Source of the DNA: DATHWB01 sp041744795
GTDB lineage: Bacteria; Actinomycetota; Acidimicrobiia; Spongiisociales; ZC4RG35
DNA: 64,000 nt
Assembly: GCA_041744795.1 (NCBI GenBank)
Contig: JBGTKD010000192.1
Span: 1 to 64,000 of the forward strand
Reading direction: 5' to 3'
The notes beneath the pieces were generated by a model. It ran no database searches. It was given only the letters and a program-made list of their open reading frames with translations, and was not told where the DNA came from. Within the stretch, counting starts at the first letter, position 1. Each line of letters begins with the position of its first letter. Made by a program: the position numbers and the translations under genes. Of this stretch, positions 32,832-41,481 are shown one piece after another.

Positions 32832-34129
32832 GGGATAAGTCGCGCAGCCCGCTGATCGAGCTCTCGGATGGCCTCGTCGGTGTCGATCGTCGTCACTTTG
32901 GCGTCGTCGACGACCTGTCGTCCCGCCACCCAGACCGAGCGGACTGCGCTCGGCGAACCTGACCAGACCACCCTCGACACCGGATCATCTTCGTCCTGGA
33001 TCACCGGATGGAAGCTCCCCACATCGGCCAGCGCCACCATGTCTGCCTGCGCCCCCGCCGTCAGTCGCCCGAGGTCGGGACGACCGATGGCTTCGCCGGC
33101 TCCGCCGGTAGTCATCCACAGAGCTCGCGAAGTTGGAAAACATTGGGCGTCCTGATGACGCAGGCGCGCCAGGCGAATGGCGGTGCGCATCTCCTCGAAC
33201 AAATCGAGGCGATGATGGGAGGCAGGTCCGTCTGTTGCGATCCCGATCTTGATCCCCGCCGCTCTCATCTCTTCGACCCGGGCGATCCCGGAGGCATGCT
33301 TGGAATTCGAGCATGGACAGTGGGCCACAGACACTCGATTCTGGCCGAAGACGGCAATGTCATCATCCGTCAGCCACACGCCGTGGGCAGCCAGAGCTCG
33401 GCCCTCGAGCAAGCCGAGGGACTCGAGGTATGCGGGAGCAGACATTCCTGTCTTCTCCCGGACAGCAGCGTCCTCCCATTCCTGTTCGGCGACATGGATA
33501 TGAACGAGCATGTCCGCCTCATTGGCGACCTCGGCCAGCCTGCTCAGGCATTTGTCGCTGACCGACCAGGCAGCGTGAGGACCCAAACCGATTTCTACGA
33601 GGGCGTTCGAAGACCAGCGCTCGCGCATGGCCAGCATTTCTTCGACTTGCTCCTGCCAGTGCCCGAAGGCAGAGAGCGCGGGGTCTTCGATGATCGGTGC
33701 GGTGACGACGGTGCGTAGCCCTGTTTCCGAAGCACCCTCGGCGACGGCTTGGCCGTGAAAGTACATTTCGACGGTTGTCGTGATGCCATTGCCCAGGAGC
33801 TCGATTGCTCCGGCTCGCATGCCAGCTCGTACATCGTCAGGGGTGAGTTTTGCTTCGCGAGGCCACATGACTTCGTGCAACCAGCGATCAACAGGTAGGC
33901 CTTCGCCCGCGCCTCGTAACAGAACCATCGGTGTGTGGCAGTGGATGTTGACCATGCCGGGCATCAGCAACCCGTCGATATGGTGGACGGTTGCTCGGGT
34001 GTCCGGCGCGTCGCTCAGTGGTCCGGACCATACGACGGTGCCCTCATCGACGTCGACGGCTCCTTGAAAGATTGGCTCGGCATCCTCGTCGGCCATCGTG
34101 AGAAGGACATCGGCGACGAAGCGATCCAC
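32828..34129 (-). CDS. MTA/SAH deaminase-like amidohydrolase
   Basis: This 433-residue enzyme is in the metal-dependent amidohydrolase superfamily, in the group of 5-methylthioadenosine/S-adenosylhomocysteine deaminase (MtaD), chlorohydrolases and guanine deaminase. Motifs are NIHCHTPMVLLRG (metal His pair), the later HVAEQ, HCPCSNSKHASG and TDGPASHH. It probably removes the amino group of adenosine-type nucleosides, including MTA or 5'-deoxyadenosine, so that a purine nucleoside phosphorylase can act. It is the first gene of a seven-gene operon. A 20-base operator lies 9 bases upstream of its ATG. Confidence 0.88.
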   Translation of the reverse strand: MDRFVADVLLTMADEDAEPIFQGAVDVDEGTVVWSGPLSDAPDTRATVHHIDGLLMPGMVNIHCHTPMVLLRGAGEGLPVDRWLHEVMWPREAKLTPDDVRAGMRAGAIELLGNGITTTVEMYFHGQAVAEGASETGLRTVVTAPIIEDPALSAFGHWQEQVEEMLAMRERWSSNALVEIGLGPHAAWSVSDKCLSRLAEVANEADMLVHIHVAEQEWEDAAVREKTGMSAPAYLESLGLLEGRALAAHGVWLTDDDIAVFGQNRVSVAHCPCSNSKHASGIARVEEMRAAGIKIGIATDGPASHHRLDLFEEMRTAIRLARLRHQDAQCFPTSRALWMTTGGAGEAIGRPDLGRLTAGAQADMVALADVGSFHPVIQDEDDPVSRVVWSGSPSAVRSVWVAGRQVVDDAKVTTIDTDEAIRELDQRAARLIP

Positions 34130-34138
34130 TTGCGAACC

Positions 34139-34158
34139 TCCGGGTTGTCAGACAAGCT
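34139..34158. promoter_or_regulatory. GntR operator, copy 1, at the promoter of the deaminase operon
   Basis: TCCGGGTTGTCAGACAAGCT contains the perfect palindrome TTGTC-A-GACAA. The identical 20-base sequence recurs inverted at 34981-35000. On the minus strand -35 TTGACA (34183-34178), an 18-base spacer and -10 TAGCTT (34159-34154) run into the operator. A bound repressor would therefore block the deaminase operon and possibly the adjacent GntR gene. Confidence 0.8.
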
Positions 34159-34193
34159 ACTGGTAGCATGATTGGGCTGTCAATCGAGGACAC

Positions 34194-34922
34194 ATGACTG
34201 TCGAGTCACTGGGATCTGGCCCCACGTTGTCGGCCAGGATCGCCGCCGACCTTCGGCTTCGAATTGAATCCGGGGAGTGGACGCCTGGTGAGAAGATGCC
34301 GGGCGAACACGACCTGTCCGCTTTCTATCAGGTTTCGAGGGCGACCGTCAGAACGGCCCTGCAGGATCTCGAGAGCCGAGGGCTCACAGTGACGAGGCAT
34401 GGACTCGGCACCCTCGTTACCGCCCAGGGAGGATCGCGACAGGCGGACCTGCGACGTCTCGAGTCGATGACGGACACGATCGCCCGACAGGGCCGCTTGC
34501 CGGGAATGGTCTACCGGTCGATCGCGCTGCGTGCTGCAACCGAGGTCGAGATTTCCAAGCTGGCAGTAGGCCCCGGCGCGGAAGTACTAGCGACGGAGAG
34601 GTCCCTCACAGCAGATAGCGAGACAGTGGCATTCTCTTACGATGTCATTCCCCGGGCAGTCTTTCCTGCCGAGTTCGACCCAAGCGAGGTCTCGGGCTCG
34701 TTGTTTGCCCTGCTCGAACGCCACGGGGTGCGAGCCGTCGTGGCGCTCACCGAGATCCATGCCACGCACGGAGAGCACATCGGATGGGGCGACCGGCCAG
34801 CCAACGCCTCTTATCTTCTCCTGGACCAGGTCCACTCGGACTCTCGCGGGGTCCCGGTCGCCTTGGCCAGTACCTACTTCATTGAAGGTCGGTTTCCGTT
34901 TGGATTGGTGCGGCACCGCTGA
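34194..34922 (+). CDS. GntR-family (HutC/UTRA) transcriptional regulator
   Basis: This 242-residue protein has an N-terminal winged helix (residues 11-80; IAADLRLRIESGEWTPGEKMP, YQVSRATVRTALQDLESRGL). A UTRA ligand-binding domain follows (about 95-240). It sits between the two divergent operons of the nucleoside cluster. A shared 20-base palindrome occurs at the promoters of both, so it is very likely their repressor. The effector is probably a pathway intermediate such as a sugar phosphate or nucleoside, which is inference. The ATG at 34194 has a GAGGA ribosome-binding site and a -10 TAGCAT at 34164. Confidence 0.93.
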   Translation: MTVESLGSGPTLSARIAADLRLRIESGEWTPGEKMPGEHDLSAFYQVSRATVRTALQDLESRGLTVTRHGLGTLVTAQGGSRQADLRRLESMTDTIARQGRLPGMVYRSIALRAATEVEISKLAVGPGAEVLATERSLTADSETVAFSYDVIPRAVFPAEFDPSEVSGSLFALLERHGVRAVVALTEIHATHGEHIGWGDRPANASYLLLDQVHSDSRGVPVALASTYFIEGRFPFGLVRHR

Positions 34923-34942
34923 CCGGTTGCGTATGGATTCTG

Positions 34943-35000
34943 TTGACGACATACCGCTCCCTCACCTAGCCTCGGATCCGAGCTTGTCTGACAACCCGGA
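34943..35000 (+). promoter_or_regulatory. mtnA promoter with GntR operator, copy 2
   Basis: -35 TTGACG (34943-34948), an 18-base spacer and -10 TAGCCT (34967-34972) are followed by the inverted copy of the 20-base operator (34981-35000, with TTGTC-T-GACAA) at about +1 to +20. The mtnA ATG is at 35011. The spacing mirrors the promoter of the divergent deaminase operon. Confidence 0.75.
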
Positions 35001-35010
35001 AGGCCTGGAA

Positions 35011-36072
35011 ATGGATCGACTCGGCGACCGATCGCTCGACTGGATCGATGATGCCGTTGTGCTGGTCGATCAGACTCGGTTGCCGGGAACCTTCGAGACG
35101 CTTCGCATCGAGGACGTACCTTCAATGGTCGCCGCGATCCGCAGGCTGTCGGTGCGGGGTGCTCCCGCGATCGGGGTGGCGGGCGCTTTCGGTGTCGCTC
35201 TCGCCTTTCGTCAGTATGGCGATACCGGTGACGAGTTCGAAACGGCAGTGGCTTCCTTGCGCGACGCTCGACCGACTGCCGTCAACTTGGCTCGGATGGT
35301 TGACCGTTGCGCCGCAGTCGCCCCTGAAGGATTTGACCGAGTCCTCGCGGAGGCATGCGCGATACGAGACGAGGAGCTGGCGGCGTCCATCGCGATGGGC
35401 GAATTGGGTGCCGATCTCGTGGAAGAGATGTCGGACGAGATCCCGACCACGGTGATGACGATCTGTAACACAGGTGGGCTCGCCACCGTCGAGCGCGGCA
35501 CAGCCCTGGCCGTAATCCAGACACTTCATGAGCGCGGCGAGCTGCGGGAGGCACTTGCCCTGGAGACGCGCCCGTTGCTTCAGGGGGCTCGCCTTACGAC
35601 CTGGGAGCTCGCCAGGATGGGCGCACCGCACCGCTTGGTGGTCGATTCGGCAGGGCCCTTCCTCCTCGCCCGGGGAGCGGCCCAAGTCGTTCTCACGGGA
35701 GCGGACCGCATTGCTGCAAACGGCGACACCGCAAACAAGATCGGCACCTACGCCTTAGCTCTGGGCGCGGCCCGCGCCGGAGTGCCGTTCATAGTCGTAG
35801 CTCCTGAGACCACGGTCGACATGGCGACCAGCCACGGGAGTGACATCGAAATCGAAGATCGGGGTGCGTCTGAGGTCGTCTCGATCGCCGGAGTCGCAAT
35901 CGCGCCTTCGGGCACATCTGCTGTGAACCCGGCTTTCGATGTGACACCCGCCGACTTGATCACGGCCATCGTGACCGACCGGCGCGTTATCAGGCTTGAC
36001 AAGGGAGATACCCCCGAGACGGTGCCACTCGGTTCGCTGGCAGGAATGTATAGGAAAGAGAGGAAGAGCTGA
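35011..36072 (+). CDS. mtnA: S-methyl-5-thioribose-1-phosphate isomerase family protein
   Basis: This 353-residue enzyme has the MtnA/eIF2B-like signatures LSVRGAPAIGVAGAFG, the catalytic Cys in TICNTGGLAT, TRPLLQGARLT and the catalytic Asp in GADRIAANGDTANKIGTYALA. It isomerises 5-methylthioribose-1-phosphate to the ribulose form; relatives act on 5-deoxyribose-1-phosphate or ribose phosphates. No other methionine-salvage gene (mtnB, C, D, K) is in the window, whereas an aldolase-SDR fusion is co-regulated. A DHAP-forming route is therefore the likelier context. The ATG at 35011 follows GGAAGG; the longer frame runs through the promoter and the GntR gene. Confidence 0.92.
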   Translation: MDRLGDRSLDWIDDAVVLVDQTRLPGTFETLRIEDVPSMVAAIRRLSVRGAPAIGVAGAFGVALAFRQYGDTGDEFETAVASLRDARPTAVNLARMVDRCAAVAPEGFDRVLAEACAIRDEELAASIAMGELGADLVEEMSDEIPTTVMTICNTGGLATVERGTALAVIQTLHERGELREALALETRPLLQGARLTTWELARMGAPHRLVVDSAGPFLLARGAAQVVLTGADRIAANGDTANKIGTYALALGAARAGVPFIVVAPETTVDMATSHGSDIEIEDRGASEVVSIAGVAIAPSGTSAVNPAFDVTPADLITAIVTDRRVIRLDKGDTPETVPLGSLAGMYRKERKS

Positions 36073-37097
36073 TGAAACGAAATCTTCGATGGAGCGTGCC
36101 ACTGCTGGCGCTGGCGATGGTCCTGGCGGCCTGCGGAGGTTCGGATGACGTAGTCGACGAGCCCGATGGGCCTACCTTTATTTACGTCACGCCTAACCCG
36201 ATCGGTGTGAACAAGTTTCTCGAACTTGGCCAGGTCGGCACTCAGCGTGCTGCGGAGAAGCTCGGTGGTACCTGGAGGACTTTCGAGTCGACCGATGACT
36301 CCAGCCGACGGGCGAACATCGAAGCAGCCGTCGACGCCGCCCCCGACGTGATTGTCCTCACAACCTTCACTCTGGTCGAGCTGGCCGACGAGTTCTCGAA
36401 AGCCAACCCCGACCAGGAGTTCATCCTGATCGACACTTGCCCGGAGGCGCCCGCCCCCAACTTGCACTGTGGAGTGTTCAGGGAGCAGGAAGGTGCGTAT
36501 CTGCTGGGGATCATGGCCGGGCATCTGAGCGAGTCGAAGCAGGTTGGTTCGGTAGGCGCTCTCGACATCCCGTTCCTGCATCGTTACACGGATAGCTTTG
36601 CTCTCGGTGCCCAGTCGGTGGATCCTTCGATCACCGACACCCAAGTGTGGATCGGTGGTGACAATCCGTTCTCCGATCCGGCGCGGGCAAAGGAACAGGC
36701 TCTGGCTGTCGCGGCTCAGGGTTCGGATCACATATTCGCGGTCGGAGCCGGATCGAACGGCGGGATCTTCGAGGCCGCTGTCCAACAGGGATTCTTCAGC
36801 TACGGCGTAGACGTGAATCAGTGCCCGGATGCACCCGGCAGCATTGTCGATAGCAACATGAAGCTGGTGGATGTGCTCGTCGAACAGCTCATCGACCAGA
36901 TCCTGGCGGGAACGGCCGGATCTGTGGTCTCCTTCGGCTTGGCCGAGGGTGGAACCGGGGTCATGGCACTGTCCGACGATCTGGCTGGCAGCCAGTGTGT
37001 GATCGCCGAGCATCCTGACGTGGTGGAGGCGGTTAAGGCAGCAGCCCAGGGAATTATCGATGGGTCCATCGTTGTTCCTGACCCACTGTTCGGCTGA
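36072..37097 (+). CDS. BMP-family nucleoside-binding lipoprotein
   Basis: This 341-residue protein has a lipobox signal peptide (MVLAAC, Cys near residue 21) and a periplasmic-binding-type domain of the BMP/PnrA family. Supporting segments are FIYVTPNPIGVNKFLELGQ, FREQEGAYLLGIMAGHLS and FSYGVDVNQCPDAPGSIVDSNMK. Family members bind purine nucleosides or related ligands for ABC import. Its ATG overlaps the mtnA stop by one base, which ties nucleoside capture to the catabolic enzyme. The ATPase and two permeases follow directly. Confidence 0.93.
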   Translation: MKRNLRWSVPLLALAMVLAACGGSDDVVDEPDGPTFIYVTPNPIGVNKFLELGQVGTQRAAEKLGGTWRTFESTDDSSRRANIEAAVDAAPDVIVLTTFTLVELADEFSKANPDQEFILIDTCPEAPAPNLHCGVFREQEGAYLLGIMAGHLSESKQVGSVGALDIPFLHRYTDSFALGAQSVDPSITDTQVWIGGDNPFSDPARAKEQALAVAAQGSDHIFAVGAGSNGGIFEAAVQQGFFSYGVDVNQCPDAPGSIVDSNMKLVDVLVEQLIDQILAGTAGSVVSFGLAEGGTGVMALSDDLAGSQCVIAEHPDVVEAVKAAAQGIIDGSIVVPDPLFG

Positions 37098-37106
37098 ACA
37101 CACCGG

Positions 37107-38630
37107 ATGACAATCGAGCTGGAACTCCGCGGCGTCACCAAGCGGTTCCCCGGCGTCGTCGCCAACGACGCCGTAGACCTCACGGTGCGCGCCGGGGAGG
37201 TCCACGCCGTCGTTGGCGAGAACGGGGCAGGCAAGACCACACTGATGTCGATCCTTTACGGGTTGTTTCCCCCGGATGAGGGCGCGATCCTCATCCGGGG
37301 CGAACCCGTTAACTTCTCGTCTGCGCTCGATGCGATCAATGCCGGGCTAGGCATGGTCCACCAGGCGTTCAAGCTCTTCCCCACCCTCACAGTCGCAGAG
37401 AATGTGGTGTTCCGCTCCGAGCCGACCCGGAGAGGGATGATCGACAGGGCGGCCAGTGTGGCCCGAGTGCGGGAGTTGGCCGAGAGGTATGGACTGGCTG
37501 TGGACCCCATAGCCACAGTCGAGAGCCTCCCTGTCGGAGTGCTACAGCGGGTCGAGATCCTCAAAGCGCTCTACCGCGACGCCCAGATCTTGATCCTCGA
37601 CGAACCGACCGCGGTCCTCACCCCTCAAGAGCGGGACATGCTCTTCGACATCATCCACCGACTCAAGGATTCGGGCCGCACGATCCTATTCATCACCCAC
37701 AAGCTGGGTGAGGTGATGGCTGTCTCGGACCGAGTCACCGTCTTGCGTAACGGCCGGTCTGTCGCCGAGCTCGTTACCGACCAGACGACACCTGCGGAGA
37801 TCACGCGTCACATGGTCGGTCGGGACCTCGACCTGACAAAGAGAGCGTTGCCTCATTCCGCTGGAGCTGTCGTTCTATCCGTTGAGGAGTTGGCCGCGAT
37901 CGGTGAACACGATCGGGTGGTGGTCGAGGATGTGACCTTTGTCGTGCGTTCCGGCGAGATAGTCGGAGTGGCCGGTGTGGCGGGCAACGGTCAATCGGAG
38001 ATGATCGAGGCTGTGACGGGTTTGCGGCCGGTTGAGAGTGGCTCTATCCATCTCGACGGTGTCGACATCACAGAGGCAGATGTGGCTTCGCGGCGGCGCC
38101 GGGGGCTGGCGTACATCCCCGAGGACCGTCATGGCGTGGGGACGACCCACCATGGGACAGTGTCAGAGAACCTTCTGCTCGGTCATCATCGCGAGGAAGG
38201 CATCGAGCGCCGAGGTTGGTTTGCTCTGGACGAAATCCAGCGCCGAGCCGAGAGCCTTATCGAACGTTTCGGGATAAAGACCCCCTCGGTGTCTACCCGG
38301 GTGTCGACGCTCTCCGGAGGAAACCTCCAGAAGCTCGTTGTCGCGAGGGAACTCGCCTACGACGCCCCGCTGTTGATCGCGGAACAGCCAACCCGCGGGG
38401 TCGACATCGGGGCGATCCAGTTCATCCATCGCCAACTGCTCGACTACCGGGACGCGGGAGGGGCCGTTTTGATGGTTTCTGCCGAACTCTCCGAGATCCT
38501 GGCGCTCAGCACACGAATACTGGTCATGTTCGAGGGCCGGATTGTCGCCGAACTCGACCCTGCTGCGGTCGACGAACCACAGATCGGCCGTTACATGACA
38601 GGATCGCACTTGGACGCCGCCCGTGCGTGA
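37107..38630 (+). CDS. nucleoside ABC transporter, tandem ATPase
   Basis: This 507-residue protein has two ABC domains in tandem. The first has Walker A GENGAGKTT near residue 35 and Walker B LILDEPTAVL. The second has the degenerate Walker A GVAGNGQSE, signature LSGGNLQK and LLIAEQPTRGVD. This layout is that of the BMP-type (YufO/NupO, RbsA-like) importers, with a weakened ATP site in the second half. It powers uptake by the two following permeases. The stop overlaps the first permease GTG by 8 bases. Confidence 0.95.
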   Translation: MTIELELRGVTKRFPGVVANDAVDLTVRAGEVHAVVGENGAGKTTLMSILYGLFPPDEGAILIRGEPVNFSSALDAINAGLGMVHQAFKLFPTLTVAENVVFRSEPTRRGMIDRAASVARVRELAERYGLAVDPIATVESLPVGVLQRVEILKALYRDAQILILDEPTAVLTPQERDMLFDIIHRLKDSGRTILFITHKLGEVMAVSDRVTVLRNGRSVAELVTDQTTPAEITRHMVGRDLDLTKRALPHSAGAVVLSVEELAAIGEHDRVVVEDVTFVVRSGEIVGVAGVAGNGQSEMIEAVTGLRPVESGSIHLDGVDITEADVASRRRRGLAYIPEDRHGVGTTHHGTVSENLLLGHHREEGIERRGWFALDEIQRRAESLIERFGIKTPSVSTRVSTLSGGNLQKLVVARELAYDAPLLIAEQPTRGVDIGAIQFIHRQLLDYRDAGGAVLMVSAELSEILALSTRILVMFEGRIVAELDPAAVDEPQIGRYMTGSHLDAARA

Positions 38631-39729
38631 GTTGGTCGACCGCCGGCGCCTCGGCGGTTGGGCGCGCAGGGTGGCCGTCAGCCCTGTGACTTTCTCGATT
38701 GTGCTCGCGTTCGGGGTGGGGGCCGCCATCGTCGCTCTCACCGGCCAGGACCCGTTCGTCGCGTATCGGGAGATGTTCGTTGGGGCGGTCAGCGGGTCAG
38801 GGTTGCGCAACACTCTCGCCCGGTCGATCCCCATCATCGGAATGGCACTGGCGGTCTCGGTCGCCTTCCGTGCCGGAGTCATCAACCTGGGTGGCGAGGG
38901 TCAGATGGTTGTGGGCGGTTTGGCCGGGACGGTGGTGGCGATATACACCCCGGGTCCCGGCGCGTTTGTCATTCCGCTTGCGCTCTTGGCTGGAGCGGCG
39001 GCGGGTGCGGCTTGGGCGCTCTTGCCCGCCTTCGGACAGACCAAGCTCGCCCTTCCGATTCTGATCACGAGCCTGCTCCTGAACTACGTGGGTAGGGCGA
39101 TCACCGGATACATGGTGCGGTTCCCGCTGGCAGACGTTTCGGTGACTCTGGCCACGACGAGGCAGGTTCCCGAGACGGCCAGGATGCCGAAGATGCCCGT
39201 TTTCGGGGGTGTGAGCCTGTCGCTTGTTCTCGTCGTGGTCCTTGTCGTGGCCCTGGGTGTCGTGTATTCGCGAAGTGTCGTCGGATACGAGACTCGGATG
39301 GCCGGTTACAGCGGTCGTTTCGCCCGCTACGGCGGCGTGGCGGTTGAGCGCCAGACGCTCGGCGTGATGGCGGTCGCCGGAGCGATCGGCGGTGTGATCG
39401 GCACCCATCTCATAATCGGTGACGCGTTGCGGTTCATCGAAGGTGAACTCGTCCTCAGTGGCTTGGCCTGGACTGGTCTTCTCGTTTCGCTTCTGGCGGC
39501 GAATCGGCCCGTCTTCATCCTCTTGGCCGGCCTCTTGTTCTCGGGGCTGCAGATCGGTGGCCTCGCCATGCAGAGGAATGCTGACATTTCCTGGAGGCTC
39601 GCCCAGGTGCTCCAGGCTCTCGTCATCATTGCGGTTGCCAGTCGCCTCAGCCTTCGCAGGCGCGCCAAACGCAAGGATGTTGCGGTGGAAGAGGTGACGG
39701 CCGAACCGGCTCGGGTGGGTGAGATCTGA
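38623..39729 (+). CDS. nucleoside ABC transporter permease 1
   Basis: This 368-residue protein has about eight to ten membrane helices and the BPD_transp_2 pattern (SIPIIGMALAVSVAFRAGVINLGGEGQMVVGGLAGTVVA). The conserved FRAGVINLGGEGQ is typical of BMP-system permeases such as YufP/NupP. It starts at GTG 38623 inside the end of the ATPase gene and ends in an overlap with the second permease. It forms the channel heterodimer with that protein. Confidence 0.93.
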   Translation: MRELVDRRRLGGWARRVAVSPVTFSIVLAFGVGAAIVALTGQDPFVAYREMFVGAVSGSGLRNTLARSIPIIGMALAVSVAFRAGVINLGGEGQMVVGGLAGTVVAIYTPGPGAFVIPLALLAGAAAGAAWALLPAFGQTKLALPILITSLLLNYVGRAITGYMVRFPLADVSVTLATTRQVPETARMPKMPVFGGVSLSLVLVVVLVVALGVVYSRSVVGYETRMAGYSGRFARYGGVAVERQTLGVMAVAGAIGGVIGTHLIIGDALRFIEGELVLSGLAWTGLLVSLLAANRPVFILLAGLLFSGLQIGGLAMQRNADISWRLAQVLQALVIIAVASRLSLRRRAKRKDVAVEEVTAEPARVGEI

Positions 39730-40649
39730 TGTTTGAACAGCTTTTCGACTCCGCCCTGCTCGACTCGGCGGTCCGCGCCATGATCCCGATCCTTCTCGCC
39801 GCACTGGGTGGGATGATCTGTGAGAGGGCGGGCGTGTTCCAGATCTCGCTCGAGGGAATGATGGTGGCTGGGGCATTTGCCGCCGTCGCCGGGTCCTACT
39901 TTGCGCAGAGTTCCTCTATGGGAATCGTTTTCGCGATCGGCGCGGGTGTGGCGGTGTCGCTGATCCTTGCCTACGGCGCGGTTACGCGAAGAGGCGATCC
40001 GATCGTTCTCGGCATTGCCATCAACCTTTTCGCGTTCGGGATCACCGGGTTTCTCCTGCCTCAGATCTTTGGCGTCCGCGGGGTGTTTCAACATCCCCGC
40101 ATCGACGGTCTTGATCGCATTCCCATCCCGTTCCTCTCCGACATTCCGGTCGTGGGACCGGTGTTGTTCTCGAACACCGCCACCGCCTACCTCGCTTTTC
40201 TCCTCGTGCCGGGACTGTGGTTCTTCCTCTTTCGGACTCCGATTGGCTTGCGGCTGCGCGGGGTGGGCGAACGTCCGGCGGCGGCCGAGACACTCGGTGT
40301 CTCCGCCACCCAGTACAAGTACATGGCAGTGATCGCCTCCGGGGTTCTCTCGGGTCTCGCCGGCGCTCAACTGGCGCTGGGCAATGTCGTCCAGTTCGCC
40401 GAGAATATGTCCAGTGGCCGTGGCTGGGTTGCGGTTGTGGCCGTCATGTTGGGTCGGGCTCACCCGGTCGGTGTACTGGGAGCGAGTCTGCTGTTTGCCT
40501 TCGCTGAAGCACTCGGTTTCCGGTTCCAGGGCAACGGCCTACCTGTTCAGATCACCGACGCTCTGCCGTTCGTAGTGACGCTGCTTGCGCTGGTCATCGC
40601 GCGCAAGAGGTTCTCGCGCCTCCTCGACCTCACCACCGCCTCCACCTAG
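39729..40649 (+). CDS. nucleoside ABC transporter permease 2
   Basis: This 306-residue protein has about eight membrane helices and the related motif GGMICERAGVFQISLEGMMVAGAFAAV. This is the YufQ/NupQ-type partner permease of BMP nucleoside importers. A cytoplasmic LRLRGVGERPAAAETLGVSATQYKY segment is the coupling loop to the ATPase. Its ATG overlaps the previous stop by one base. It is the last gene of the mtnA operon; copy 2 of the dispersed repeat follows 15 bases later. Confidence 0.93.
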   Translation: MFEQLFDSALLDSAVRAMIPILLAALGGMICERAGVFQISLEGMMVAGAFAAVAGSYFAQSSSMGIVFAIGAGVAVSLILAYGAVTRRGDPIVLGIAINLFAFGITGFLLPQIFGVRGVFQHPRIDGLDRIPIPFLSDIPVVGPVLFSNTATAYLAFLLVPGLWFFLFRTPIGLRLRGVGERPAAAETLGVSATQYKYMAVIASGVLSGLAGAQLALGNVVQFAENMSSGRGWVAVVAVMLGRAHPVGVLGASLLFAFAEALGFRFQGNGLPVQITDALPFVVTLLALVIARKRFSRLLDLTTAST

Positions 40650-40664
40650 CCAGCCACAGCCATC

Positions 40665-40722
40665 CCCGTTTTTTGGCGCATCAACGTCGCGAAAATGACG
40701 CGTTCTGCGGTAGAGAACGCGT
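40665..40722 (+). repeat. dispersed ~55-bp element, copy 2
   Basis: This copy shares the T-run, GGCGCATCAACGTCGCG and AAAATGAC core with copies 1 and 3. It has the best hairpin: ACGCGTTCT and AGAACGCGT are perfect 9-base arms around GCGGTAG. It lies between the convergent permease and DDAH-like genes, at the right edge of the nucleoside cluster, in the same orientation as copy 1. Confidence 0.8.
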
Positions 40723-40723
40723 G

Positions 40724-41479
40724 TCAGGACCGGATTCGGACCGACAGACAGGTGACGCACCCTTCCAGTTTCTGGAACTCAGAGACGTCGACGGTTGCCA
40801 CGTCGTACCCGCGGGCTTCGATCAGTGCCACCGACCCTGGACAGTCGTCGGCCATCAGTACTCGCCCGTCGCCAAGGTCTACGACAGCCGAACCAGACTC
40901 CTCGGGAACGCCGAGAAAGTTCTCGAACATCGTTGGATTGTCGACGAGCGGCTCGTGTCCGATAACGGTGCCGTCCGGCAGGGCGGTAACCGCCGACTTC
41001 AAATGGAGGACCTTGGTCACCGGAACGGCCACCACGTTGCGGTCAGGGAGAAGGGCGGCGAGTTGATCGATCCCAGCCTGGTTGGTGCGATCTGACAAAC
41101 CCACGTAGACGGTGGAACCGACTTTGAGCACGTCGCCTCCATCAAGTGTGGCTGGCGCGGCGATGTGGGCGACGCGACTGACGTGGCCGGCGATCGCCCG
41201 CTCTGCACCGTCGGTCTCGGGTCTGCGTTGCTCGGCTCCTGGCCGGGTGATGACCGCCAAGTCACCAAAGACGACAACGGCATCTTCGATGAAGACCGCA
41301 TCAGGCCAGTCGTCGGAGGTCTCGACCTCCTCGACCCGCCACCCGGTGGTTCTGAGCACCTCGACATAACCGAGCCACTGCTCCACAGCCAGCGGGTAGT
41401 CGACCGCGCTTCGTTCGATATGAGTCACCAACCCTTGAGTAAGCAACGGCCCCGGCCGTCGCACTAGCGCGATTGTCAT
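40724..41479 (-). CDS. dimethylarginine dimethylaminohydrolase-like amidinohydrolase
   Basis: This 251-residue protein has the pentein fold motifs of DDAH: FIEDAVVVFGD with an active-site acid, LDGGDVLKVG, the catalytic His in VLHLKSAVT and the nucleophilic Cys in EGCVTCLSVRI near the C-terminus. It would hydrolyse methylated arginines, or a related guanidino compound, to citrulline plus an amine. The gene stands alone between repeat copies 2 and 3. Copy 3 lies directly upstream of its ATG, where a promoter would be expected. Confidence 0.87.
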   Translation of the reverse strand: MTIALVRRPGPLLTQGLVTHIERSAVDYPLAVEQWLGYVEVLRTTGWRVEEVETSDDWPDAVFIEDAVVVFGDLAVITRPGAEQRRPETDGAERAIAGHVSRVAHIAAPATLDGGDVLKVGSTVYVGLSDRTNQAGIDQLAALLPDRNVVAVPVTKVLHLKSAVTALPDGTVIGHEPLVDNPTMFENFLGVPEESGSAVVDLGDGRVLMADDCPGSVALIEARGYDVATVDVSEFQKLEGCVTCLSVRIRS

Positions 41480-41481
41480 GA

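Noticed and set aside
38797..39876. Long minus-strand open frames opposite both ABC permease genes (also 39327-40463)
   Set aside because: They are His/Asp/Arg-rich antisense shadows of membrane proteins, an artefact of high GC content.
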